A stretch of 64,000 nucleotides of DNA, from positions 19,034,116 to 19,098,115 of the forward strand of contig NC_092801.1 of assembly GCF_918797505.1 (NCBI RefSeq), in the 5' to 3' direction. The notes under the pieces were generated by a model that saw only the letters and a program-made list of their open reading frames with translations, made no database searches and was not told the origin of the DNA. The position numbers and the translations under genes were made by a program. This stretch comes from Bemisia tabaci. Taxonomy: Eukaryota > Arthropoda > Insecta > Hemiptera > Aleyrodidae. Positions 50,821 to 61,315 of this stretch are shown here, piece by piece; the first letter of the stretch is position 1, and each line of letters starts with the position of its first letter.

Positions 50821-50879
50821 ACAGCTAATGTTTCTATGAATTCAATTCTCACGATGCCAGTTAAAAACGTGGGTTTCTG

Positions 50880-51137
50880 TACTGCCGTGCTAAGGAAGAA
50901 CGTCATATGAACAATCGAGAGTTGCCACATTTCCTTCTATAAAATGTTTATTTTTGAGAAAAGTTATGAGAATTTTCCCCTGAAATTTTCAGGAACTGTA
51001 GGTGAAATGGGGTACAACATTATCTGAAAAATCGAAAGGAAGATGTTGATATATTTACCAGGAAATTCGTGTTTTATCAAAGGAAATTTGGCAACGCCTG
51101 AAGGTTTATACGGCGTTTTCCCTCATCACGACAGCGT
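50880..51137. mobile_element. Family A MITE
   Basis: ACTGCCGTGCTAAGGAAGAAC to GTTTATACGGCGTTTTCCCT, ending CACGACAGCGTA, with inverted TTGCCACATTTCC / GGAAATTTGGCAA arms. Confidence 0.8.
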
Positions 51138-51551
51138 AGTTATAAGCTCACGAGGAAACAACGAAAGCTTTTATTAAATGTAAATTTTACATTTTACATC
51201 TAGGAAGAAAATAAAAACGCTGCCAACACCACATGTCCGCCCGTGTCTTAGAGGAATCCATTCTCAGAGCATTTCGCAATTCAAGCTGCGCATTTTTTCA
51301 TTTTCCTATTTTCCTCTACTGAATGATGGCTCGATTCAGGAAAATTGAATCGTTCACAGGTAAAAGGACCTATGTTAGCGAATTTTCGAAATTTAAAAGC
51401 ATCTAATACGTAGTTTGAGTCAACTGCCTCATGAATAATTATCAAATATTATAGCGTCCTTCATTCTTCTTCCCTCCGTTCCTTCCTTCTCTCTTTCATC
51501 CCTTTTTCTTCTCTATTATCGAGCGAACAGGGGGGGGGGTGTAAGCTCCCT
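51138..51551. other. Intergenic, CT-rich and poly(G)
   Basis: CTTCC-rich at 51460-51520 and a 10-nt G run near 51530. No gene seen. Confidence 0.45.
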
Positions 51552-51888
51552 ACTCTGAAAAACAGTTTGGTCGTAAGTACCAAAGTTCGGTGTTCCATAT
51601 CATTCCATCTAATTCGATCCGTCAAACTGAATTTTCGGTTCGTCAAACTGAACTTTGTTCGTCAAACTTACCTTTCGGTTTGTCAAACTTAACTTTCGGT
51701 TCAGAAAACTGAACTTTCGGTTCGTGTAACCGAACTTGTGCGGTTAAGTGAACTGACGAACTAAGTTTGGTCTAATATGCCGAATGTTCGGTTACACTAA
51801 CCGAAAGTTCAGTGTGACAAACCGAATATTTGGGATGATACGGAACACCAAATATTCGGTTCACGTGACCAATTTTTTTCTTTCAGTG
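51552..51888. mobile_element. Family D palindromic MITE, subfamily D3
   Basis: The ends ACTCTGAAAAACAG / TTTTTTTCTTTCAGTG enclose an interior of many TTCGGTT / AACCGAA words (GAACTTTCGGTTCG, ACTGAACTTTCGG), palindromic overall, with TCGGTGTTCC.TATCATTCC / GGATGATACGGAACACC arms. Confidence 0.85.
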
Positions 51889-52000
51889 ATACGCGACCCC
51901 TCTGGATCCGCCTATGGGTCACATGTAAACCCTATGGAATTTACATCCTCGGTTTCGACCTTAGACCGAAGTTTGTCAGAACGGCGAAAACGGACCGCCT

Positions 52001-52236
52001 CGCACAGTGGATCGAGTCAATCAGAGTAGTCGGACATGAAATTTTTGACTAAAACTGCAAATTGTGATGTTTATTTTGTCACATTTTAATTTTTAAGGGG
52101 TGTTTCATAGGGAGAATTTCACGAGAAAACCAATGGAACCACTTTTAGGACCTCAAACTTTCGTTTAAAGGGAATTGTAAGCTTTCAAAGTTTCCAAACT
52201 TTGTCCGACCTCTCCCATTGACTCGATCCACCGTGC
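52001..52236. mobile_element. Family E element
   Basis: CGCACAGTGGATCGAGTCAAT to TTGACTCGATCCACCGTGC, cut at its right end by a D1 insertion. It is the probable donor of the patch inside that D1 copy. Confidence 0.8.
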
Positions 52237-52731
52237 ACTGAAAAAAAATTCTCGGCGTTTTTACCAAGGTCCGTTGGTACCTTCACCATCTCACTTTTTT
52301 ACCAATTATTGGTAATTGTACCAAGACAGACTGGTGAGCTTACCTAAAAACCGGTATTTTTACTGTTTTTTTCTGGTAAGAATACCACTTTTATTGGTAA
52401 TCAATTCCCGGTAACTTTGCCATTTTATCTCGGTAATTCTACCACAGTCGATAAAAAATATTGGCGTTTTGACTAAAACTGCAAATTTTGATGTTTATTT
52501 CGTCAAATTTTAATTTTTAAGGGGTGCTTCATACCACCTCGGGGGTGCCTCGGTCCACTGTCCAAGGTCTTTTACCGAGAAAGTTCGATAATTTTACCGA
52601 GATTTCTCAGTAAAATTACCAATTCCATAAATGGTAATTTTACCAAGAAAAAACTGGGATCAAATAGAACCCTGAATTCTTGGTAATTTTACCCTTTTCT
52701 CAGTACATACACCGAGATTTTTTTTTTCAGT
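52237..52731 (+). mobile_element. Subfamily D1 MITE with 4-bp TSD and E patch
   Basis: ACTGAAAAAAAATTCTCGG to CCGAGATTTTTTTTTTCAGT, flanked by GTGC at 52233-52236 and 52732-52735. Positions 52470-52562 are not D1 but match the adjacent family E copy (52048-52111) plus unrelated sequence. Otherwise near-identical to 58060-58470. Confidence 0.85.
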
Positions 52732-52735
52732 GTGC

Positions 52736-53164
52736 GTCGGTGACCGGCGAAACCGGGTGGGTTGATCGGCAGACTGGGTCCGTGTCGGGGCGGTAGTGCG
52801 GTGGCGGTGGCGGTAAAGGTATGATTGAGGTATTCAAATTCAATTGTCGTCTCAACTTCTTTTTATTATAATGAGGATGTGCTCGTGTGCATGTTGGCTC
52901 GCGGAAGAGACCAAGGTTAAAGACGTCTCTTGCACGTTGCCACGACCGACCGATCGATCGACCCCTAGACCACACTCCTCAAAATTCTCGCTCATCGGCC
53001 TTTATCCTTCGGGAAAATGGACGCATTTCCGAAAGAATAAAGATGGAATAAGATGGGGAAAAGATGTATCCTCATTGGGATTTTTGAAAAAACGCTGACA
53101 AAAAAGAACATTAAAGCCACAAAGAAGTATTTTTCCCTAAATCAATAATTTGCTGCTTAAGCTA
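52736..53164. other. GC-rich single-copy island
   Basis: 52740-52990 is GC-rich, with unrecognised frames. Confidence 0.35.
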
Positions 53165-53532
53165 CATTTGGACGTGTTTATGCTAAATGGAACTATGAGC
53201 AATTGGAAAGATGGGATGTGCTCGTTAGTTTAGGGCCATAAGAATGAATGGGAATTTAAAAGCGCCAGTGACGTCAGCGGCAACCGTGGTGACCGGACGC
53301 GAGGGGGAGATCGGTGGCGGGACTCTTTAACTCATGAGCCCTGTCTACAATGCTCTTGTCACATGCCCACGGCTCACGGTTTAGCGCTCAGCTCCTTTTG
53401 ATTAAATGTCAAATCTCGCTTTTCCATTTTCTCTAAAAGAACTATATCCACTCTTACGTTGTTTCTTATGTAGCTTGCACGAACGCACCCCATCTTTCCA
53501 TTGTGCATAGTTCCATTTAGCATAAATACGAC
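53165..53532. mobile_element. Long family S element
   Basis: The ends TTGGACGTGTTTATGCTAAA / TTTAGCATAAATACG are followed by TGGAACTATG / CATAGTTCCA and GGAAAGATGGG / CCCATCTTTCC. The roughly 250-bp centre is single-copy. It abuts family K. Confidence 0.7.
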
Positions 53533-54715
53533 CCCTTGACGCACCGAAAACGTGCCCCTCTGACAGATAGCAAAATAAAAAAAAAAAATTACGACCGAGA
53601 ATTTATGCGGAACATTTCTTAAATGAACGGAAGAAGAGAGAGTTAGGGGTAAAGAAAGGTGCGCTTTTTGGTGAACCGAGGTCCAAGGACTACTTTTGTG
53701 AAGCGTGAACAATTTTCTGCGAAATTTTCACCTTTTTGTTGACATACAGCCGCTTTATCATCCCCTTCCTTCATTTGCTATGTATAACTCCCTTAGAAGC
53801 GATGGTCGGTTCGATTTTTAGACACACCATTTATAAACAAGAGACTCAAGAGACGTCAAGAGAGACTTTTAATCATTTTCTTCCTTTTCAAAATGACTAT
53901 TGATTTGGACAAAATACAGCATATCTCGGGAAAACTTAACCTTAATTTATCTCGAAATTAAAAAATAAGAGACATCTAAAGTGTAAACGCGATACAAATA
54001 TTCGCGCAAGATGGATGTCCACATTGCATATGAAAAATGTGAGACGCGATGGCGTGAGTCGTGAACTCGCAATGCTCTGCTCTATGCTACTAGTTTGAAG
54101 CACAATTACGAATAAGACAAACGGAAACAAATACAATACGGAAATAGAGAGAGGGAAATAATGCGCGTTTACGACGGCGCAGAGATACAACTATTCGTAC
54201 TTGATGGACGTCCGTGCTGCATCTGAAAAATTGAAGGCGCGATGACGCGAAGCGTGAGCTCTCAATGCTCTGCTATGTGCTGTCAATGAGATGTCGCTCA
54301 GATTCGGGAGAAAAGTTTAAAAAAAGGCCCGAACACATTTTTCCTGCCATCGGCTGTGTTACTCACGTAGTGCTTGAAGCACCATTACGAATAGGACAAA
54401 CGGAAACAAATACAATATGGAAATAGAGGGAGGGAAAGGATGCGCGTTTACGACGGCGCAGAGATACAACTATTCGTACTTGATGGACATCCGTGCTGCA
54501 TCTAAAAAATTGAAGGCGCGATGACGCGAAGCGTCATCTCTCAATGCTCTGCTATATGAGGTGGCGCTCAGATTCGGGAGGAAAGTTAGAAAAGAGGTCC
54601 AAATACGTTTTTCCTGTATCGGCTGTATTGATACTCGTTCTCTCTTCTTTTTTCAGGTTCTTGTCTGATTCTTTTTTAGGATGGATTTTCAGACCCGCGC
54701 GTTGCCTTGTTTTCC
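53533..54715 (+). mobile_element. Family K copy, both ends truncated
   Basis: It begins inside K (CCCCTTGACGCACCGAAAACG) at the S junction, has two tandem units (ACGGAAATAGAG near 54140, TATGGAAATAG near 54417) and ends in the K 3' part at an F element. Confidence 0.75.
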
Positions 54716-54719
54716 ATTT

Positions 54720-54974
54720 TAGACTCCCCAAATAAAGTGGCAACCCTGCTACTGTATTTGCTCCCTATCTTTGCATGGAGAGTTCGTCTTGATGTAGAGG
54801 TGGACTCTCAGGATAGCGTGGGATATCCCCTCCATTTTGGCCTCAACTTGAGAGCTTTTTTAAAGCTTGGGAGCTGATTTCAGAGAAAACCAGTGGCACC
54901 ATCGTGTTTCTCACGAACTTTCACATAAAAATCAAAAGTCAAATCGCAAATTCCTCACACATGCAACATCTCCA
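54720..54974. mobile_element. Family F, right half
   Basis: From the centre (AGACTCCCCAAATAAAGTGG) to CATGCAACATCTCCAT. Confidence 0.75.
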
Positions 54975-55040
54975 TCTGCAGTTTTAGTCAAAAATATCAT
55001 GTCCGACCTTTTTAATTAACTCGACCCACTGTGCGGCAGG
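54975..55040. repeat. Family E right end
   Basis: CTGCAGTTTTAGTCAAAAAT ... TTAACTCGACCCACTGTGCGG. Confidence 0.6.
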
Positions 55041-55345
55041 GCCCTGGACGAGGGATCGGGGATAACTAATTGAAGTTGGCCGGGCTGGAGCTGGATGGCA
55101 GGAAGCTGGTGGCTCTTTTCTTAAACGCCTCCTTGAGTCCTTTCCGGCCGCGATTGCCGCGATTGCCGCGATTTGTGTGAGCCTCCCGCGAGTGACTTAC
55201 ATGCTCCATGCCGACACAGCTCCATGTCCACATCCACAACTCCTTCCGCCACGCTCGCCTCCACGTGACGCCGTCACGCCCTTCAACGTGAGCGGAACTG
55301 CAAAGGCTACCGCCGCACAGCGTATCGAGCAAGTAGATGATGCCT
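55041..55345. other. GC-rich single-copy island
   Basis: Open on both strands, with tandem GCGATTGCC (55150-55172). Proteins are unrecognised. Confidence 0.35.
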
Positions 55346-55612
55346 GCGGGCCGATTATTGAAATTGATAGACAAAGCTCTAGACAAAGACGACAAAAGGG
55401 ATTCGGAGGGATCCTATTGGTGGAAGCAGGTGGTGGCAATGGACATAGGAGGTAGGTAATGGACTAACTAACGGCAACCCACTAAAGACCCGACAGTTAG
55501 TCCATCATTTTCTTCCTTAGTCTATAAGAACTAACCATGTTAACCAATAAGATCGCTCCATACTCCTTATGTCCTCTTTGTCTATCGCTTTGTCCATCAA
55601 TTTCAATAATCG
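55346..55612. mobile_element. Family Q MITE, complete copy
   Basis: GGGCCGATTATTGAAATTGATAGACA... to TTGTCCATCAATTTCAATAATCGCC, with GGATCCTATTGGTGGAAGC and AACGGCAACCCACTAAAG. Confidence 0.8.
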
Positions 55613-56000
55613 CCTCGCGAACGTGAATTTTTCGGCTAAAATGTCAAATTTCGGTGTTTTTATAATCACAAATTCAATTTCAAGGGGTGTTTCTGAAGAA
55701 AACTCACGAAAATCCCATCAGAATCACTTTCGAACTTTTTTGTTTTAAAGTTTCGAAAATGTAAGCTTTCAAAGTTTCCAGATTTTGTGCGACTTCTCCG
55801 ATTGACTCGGTCCGGGGTGCGCCGCACATTGGATCGAGTCAATGAGAGAGGTCGGACAAAATTTGGAAACTTCGAAAGCTTATAACTCCGTACATACGAA
55901 ACTCTAGTGTCTTGCAAATGGTTCCATTGATTTTCTGGTGAAATTTTCTTTCAGAAACACTTCATACAATCTAATACAATTATTCAGGTACTATTTTGGA
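55613..56000. mobile_element. Family E copies in opposite orientation
   Basis: One diverged E body (to GACTCGGTCCGGGGTGCG near 55823) is followed directly by a second starting GCCGCACATTGGATCGAGTC. Confidence 0.65.
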
Positions 56001-56822
56001 TTTTTGACCATTTTTATTTTGATTTATCCAACTGTATGAGGATGGCTGAATTTTCAGCCGAAACGTTTTGGTTTTGTGTATGTGAAATTTTAGCCTTGTT
56101 ACCCGCTTTTTAATTTTTTTTTTCCCATTGTATATCTTGTCACGGGCTGCAGAGCATCTATCATATTTCAACAATCAGCCCACTGGCCAATCTCGCTCCT
56201 GCGTCCAAACGGCCCCACCTCTTTCAGGACCATCACAATTCCACACGGCGCACGATCCTCCACGTTCCGAGGGACACCGAACTTTTCGTGTGGCCGGAGC
56301 CGAGACGTGGACCGCGGACACGGAGGACGGACAGTGCGGACATCGCGGACACGACACTCCGGCCCGTGAAAAGCGCGGCACGTACGCATAGCCGGCGGCC
56401 AACACGCTCGAAATCGCGTAATCACGCGCGTGCACGCGATCCCTGATTAACGCCGGATTTTATGCGCGTCTTGTCGGCTACACGCATCTCCGAAAAAATA
56501 TGCGTCTCGTAGGATGGCGGTGCGCATCTCTAGCTTCGCGAGTGTCCTCCCGGTGTTGCCGTGTTGAGGCCGAGCGCAAAGGGTGAGGTGTTCCGTTTTG
56601 AGGCGACTAGAGTCCCTTTATTGTACTGAGATGCCACAATCACACGCTGACTTTAGCAGCTGAATGTGGAAGTCAACAGTCATCGCCCAACGGCTAAACT
56701 TTAGCAAATTCAAGTTATTTTCATCCAGATATGTATCAAATCTACTCGAATAGTTCAGACAAATTCAACATTAGTCCGATGGTTGCTGAGAATCGTTGCT
56801 GAATTTTGCGCGTCACGCGCAA
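56001..56822. other. Single-copy stretch with GC-rich island
   Basis: 56190-56450 is GC-rich, with overlapping unrecognised frames. 56609-56640 is a family H end (CTAGAGTCCCTTTATTGTACTGAG). Confidence 0.4.
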
Positions 56823-57334
56823 AATGGAGATGTTGCATGTGTGAGGGATTTGCGATTTGACCATTGATTCTTATGTAAAAGTTCGCGAGAAACACGATGT
56901 GGCCACTGGTTTTCTCTGAAATCAACTCCCAAGCTCAAAAAAAGCTCTCAAGTTGAGGTCAAAATGGAGGGGATATCCCACCCTACCCTGAGAGTCCACC
57001 TCTACATCAAAACAAACTCTCCATGCAAAGATAGGGAGCAAATATACATTGACAGGGCTGCCACTCTATTTCGGGACTCCAAAACTGAAGACAAGGCAAC
57101 CATGCTAATGTATTTACTCCCTATCTTTGCATGGAGAGTTTGTCTTGATGTAGAGGTGGACTCTCAGGATAGCGTCGGGATATCCCCTCCATTTTGACCT
57201 CAACTTGAGAGCTTTTTTTGAGCTTGGGAGTTGATTTCAGAGAAAACCAGTAGCGTCATCGTGATTCTCGCGAACTTTTTACATAAGAATCCACAGTCAA
57301 ATCGCAAATCCCTCACACATGCAACATCTCCATT
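56823..57334. mobile_element. Family F foldback, complete copy
   Basis: 512 bp; AATGGAGATGTTGCATGTGTG to CACACATGCAACATCTCCATT. Arms are about 200 bp and near-perfect. Confidence 0.85.
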
Positions 57335-58055
57335 GTCTGCCCTGTGACGTAGGTCGGTACAACATGGCGTCGATATTCCAGCAAAATCTGCAATTCGAAG
57401 TATGAACAACGGACCATAACGTCCGATTCTTTTGCTTAAATTAACTCATGATATAATTTCAAATACTTTTTGTAGAGTGACTTATTTTCCATAAAAGTAC
57501 ACCATATCCAGAAAAATCGACGATAAAAATCTTCCGTACCGACCTAGCCATTAAAAAAATCTACGATGCCCAAAATGCAAATACCTTCTGTTTCTCCTCT
57601 ATATGGCTGTGTTTGGACTGTGCTTAAAGGGGTTGTGGCATCGTCTATCTCTCGGGCAGAATATGTACATTAAATATAAAAAAAAAAGAAGCTAGGGTCT
57701 GGGGCGTAGGGGCTTGCGTTAAATTAATGGAGCTCTTGAATGTGTTCGGAATTTGTGATTTAGGCACATTTCTTACTTAAAATTTTGCAAGAACACGATG
57801 GTGCTACTAATGCAAGTCGCAACCTTTGAATGACGTGGAAGGAAACAAGGCTATGCATTAATTTAGCAGGACACTCTCTTCATCCCCATACGTCGCAGAG
57901 TAACCCACGGTTTTGGTCGATTTAACCAAAAATTTGGTCAATCAACTAAGTCCTTTTGGTTGATCCGACCGAAAAAAAACACAAAATACCCGAAAGTAAT
58001 CTTAAACGCGGAAACATTTAACTGTGATGGAACGAGAAAAAGGTATGGAAGAAGG
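57335..58055. other. Intergenic with small TTGGTC-word palindrome
   Basis: 57905-57985 has repeated TTGGTC / GACCGA words around GGTCAATCAACTAAG. Otherwise no feature seen. Confidence 0.45.
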
Positions 58056-58059
58056 GAAC

Positions 58060-58470
58060 ACTGAAAAAAAATTCTCGGCGTTTTTACCAAGGTCCGTTGG
58101 TACCTTTACCATCTCACTTTTTTTTACCAATTATTGGTAATTTTACCAAGACAGACTGGTAAGCTTACCTAAAAACCGGTATTTTTACTGTTCTTTCAGA
58201 TAAGAATACCACTTTTATTGGTAATCAATTTCCGGTAACTTTGCCATTTTATCCTGGTAATTCTACCACAGTCTATAAAAAATATTGGTGTTTTTACCAA
58301 GGTCCAGTAAAATTACCGAGAAAGTTCAATAATTTTACCGAGATTTCTCGGTAAAATTACCAATTCCATAAATGGTAATTTTACCAAGAAAAAACTGAGA
58401 TCAAATAGAACCCTGAATTATTGGTAATTTTACCCTTTTTTTAGTAAATACACCAATATTTTTTTTCAGC
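58060..58470 (+). mobile_element. Subfamily D1 (GGTAA-word) MITE with 4-bp TSD
   Basis: ACTGAAAAAAAATTCTCGG to ATATTTTTTTTCAGC, flanked by GAAC at 58056-58059 and 58471-58474. Eight GGTAA and about eleven TTACC words by eye. The uninterrupted reference copy. Confidence 0.9.
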
Positions 58471-58612
58471 GAACGCGGCAACAATGTGTTTTGCGTTCGC
58501 AGTAGACATTAGAGTGGACACAGGTCTGTTTTACAGGTTTTAAGCTGTGACTTGCAAGTGTGACCAGGCTCCCTCCGAAGTCGTCACGTCCCGGTGAGGC
58601 TGATTTTACAAC
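58471..58612. other. Intergenic, nothing seen
   Basis: Short single-copy spacer. Confidence 0.4.
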
Positions 58613-58737
58613 TGGACGTATTTCTGCCGAACAGAACTATGTGCGTTAAGACATGAGCCCTGAGACCCATAAGTATATATGCATAACAGGGCTCACGTCA
58701 TAATGCACATAGTTCCGTTTAGCAGAAGTAACGTCCA
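58613..58737. mobile_element. Family S hairpin, best copy
   Basis: About 125 bp. The arms TGGACGTATTTCTGCCGAAC, GAACTATGTGCGTTAAGACA, TGAGCCCTG pair with CAGGGCTCACGTCATAATGC, ACATAGTTCCG and AGCAGAAGTAACGTCCA. The loop is about 25 nt. Confidence 0.85.
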
Positions 58738-59949
58738 ACGGTCCCCACTCTTCTGCTCCTCACATCACGCGACTTGGGACGTGTGAATTTATGCTTGAAT
58801 TGAATGATTAATTTACCTCTTAAAGAGGAGGAGAGAAGAAATTAAAAAAATACATAATTCCTTGGAAAAGCTCTCATACAAGAAGTTTATATTATGATTA
58901 ACCGACTCAAAGAGGCTCCCTTAAATTACGTAACGCTTTTGCGGGTTTTTGATACCCTCCACCCCCCTGTGACGCTCCGTGACGCTTTGCTACCCCCCCC
59001 CTAAAAATTACGTAACGCTTGCTCGGACCCCCCTCCCCCAATTTCTATAAAAAATAATCTGAATATTACCTCACATTTGCTGAACGGATTGGCGTTTCTA
59101 TATATTGAGGAAAAATGAAAGTTTTCCGTAACAATGCATTATTGCATCTAAATTGACTATAAAAGAAAAATGAATGTTTGCCTACCCCATAGGATAGTTT
59201 TCATTGTGACAATATTGTGATTTCATTGTCACCAGTTTTGATGGGAGCTTGTCACAATCTCCTAACAATATTGTGGAAATATCTTAATGTTCGACCATAG
59301 CGCTTTTGTCATTTAATATTGGGAGAAGGTTGGGAAGAAAAGCTATGTGGTGAAATCTTAGTGAAAGCTTGTGACTCCAACCTTTGGCCAATATTGGATG
59401 ACAAAAGCTCTTTAGTAGAACAGTAAGATATTTCCACAATATTGTCAGAAGATTGAGACAAGTTTCTGTTCTAAGACGAAAGCAGGCTACAATCGAACAC
59501 CCATTAGTTACCATACGTTTACCCGATGTAACCATTTAATTTTTACACCAAGGCAACATTATTCTCACGATTATTACGGTAATTTTACGAGGACGTATTT
59601 AAACCGTATTAAAGCTCCTTACCAGAGTCGGAAGCAGTCGAAGGAATCAAGCTTACATCATTCCTCGCATCAAGCGCGCAGAATGCAAGATCTGATAAAC
59701 GTTTTGCAGAAAAATTAAACTGCATTAAAAAGGTCATCGACCAGTGCCAGACGGGAATTAAAAACAACTATCAGTCGACTAAAGCGGAACGACATCGGTA
59801 ATTAGGCGTGTTGAGCGCAGCATTGCACCCCGATTGAAGAATTGCTCGTATTTACTACGAAATTGCTCGAATAATTGCACTTCGATGCGTTTTCAACGTG
59901 GACTAACGACGGCTTTAACTGTTTGTCATACCACCTAATCAGATAATCC
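58738..59949. other. Intergenic; one hairpin and C-rich repeats
   Basis: 58920-59040 contains two AAATTACGTAACGCTT units in C-rich sequence. 59248-59466 is a foldback (CTTGTCACAATCTCCTAACA, ATATTGTGGAAATATC / GATATTTCCACAATAT...TTGAGACAAG) whose inner arms include CTTTTGTCAT / ATGACAAAAG. No gene seen. Confidence 0.5.
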
Positions 59950-59959
59950 ATTCGATATA

Positions 59960-60123
59960 CACTGGCGAGGCGTGTGTGATCGCATTTCGATATTTCCCCA
60001 TTTGAAGCTATGATAAAGAATCGATTATTGAGTTGTTCGTTGCGAACGCCCTGTCTATCGATTCTTTTCCGTAGGTTTAAATGGCAGATCACTCGATATA
60101 TCACAAAGGACGCCACGCCACTG
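59960..60123. mobile_element. Family B hAT-like MITE with TSD
   Basis: CACTGGCGAGGCGTGTG to CGCCACGCCACTG. ATTCGATA lies at 59950-59957 and 60124-60131; the left copy is separated from the element by TA. Central GTTCGTTGCGAAC. Confidence 0.85.
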
Positions 60124-60270
60124 ATTCGATAGGACGAAAACTTCCGATTCTTTGAAATTTAATGCGGTCCTTGCATGTGAACATCTAACATTGACTTAAA
60201 ACGCGAATCTGTTTTGCTGTATTACAAAATCATTATTTTATTTCATCAACTGAGGACGAATTGATATTAT

Positions 60271-60271
60271 T

Positions 60272-60339
<68 letters not shown>
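60271..60339 (+). repeat. (TA)n microsatellite
   Basis: About 34 TA dinucleotides. It is followed directly by TTCCGTTTGACAGAAATACG, a family S arm end, so the repeat has expanded within or beside an S element. Confidence 0.9.
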
Positions 60340-60341
<2 letters not shown>

Positions 60342-60534
60342 CGTTTGACAGAAATACGTCCAATTGTCACAGAATATCACACAGAGGAGGAGAATCGAGG
60401 AATTTTTAAAGAAATGACGTTAGGGTTTTTCTGCCTAAAAAATATCAGGGAGTCTGCAGCTAAGCAAACTGAGATACGCGGTTTTATAATCTCATCGTAG
60501 GAATGTCTTGCGGAAGGGTAACACGACCAGGGGC

Positions 60535-61088
60535 AATGGACCACTAGAAAAGGTACGAATTTCAGCATTCTGATACATGCCAATCAACCAAACTTTCACG
60601 TAAAACACGATGCGCACAACGAAAATTACAAGAATTATCTCCTTACGAAGCTATTTAGTGATTCTTGATGCGTGAATTCAAACCACCCGCTCATGAAAAC
60701 TCAATGCTTTACGTGATTCACATCGAGCGCTAAACGTTATCATGGCAGTCTCTGCTACATAAAAATCTGGCAACCTCAATCTTGACACTCTGGCTCAGCT
60801 ATAGCAAATTGCTTGTAATTTAAACAACACGTGGTGGGAAATGTATATTGCTTGACTGAGAGGCTTGCTGAAACCGTTGTGGTGCTCGATTTGACTCACG
60901 TAGAGCTTTGAGTTTCTTGTGAGCGGGCAGTTCAAATTTCTCGTAAGCAATGTGAAATAAAAACGTTAATATCTTCTTTAGGAGTTGGTTTCAGTAATTT
61001 TCGATTCACGAATCGTGTTCTACGTAAAATTCTTGTTAAGAAACATGTATCAGATTGTTTAAATTCGTACCTTGTCTAGTGGTCCATT
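60535..61088. mobile_element. Family W foldback element, copy 2
   Basis: 554 bp; AATGGACCACTAGAAAAGGT to CCTTGTCTAGTGGTCCATT, with inner ATTCTGATACATG / AACATGTATCAGA arms. Confidence 0.82.
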
Positions 61089-61315
61089 AGGGACAAAAAT
61101 TCATTAAACGACGTAGAAAAATACCGCAATACCTTGTTTTTTGTTTTTGTTTTTTAAATTTTCGTTCTCTTCAATAGAGTCGTGGAACATTTCAGTTTGA
61201 TGATAATTGCAGTCGTTTTACTCTGATTAAAAGATAATTCTCATGAGGAAGATAGCGGTAGTTCAGGAAGATAATATACTGATCTTAAAATTTAGATAAT
61301 TAGCAATTAGTTTAA

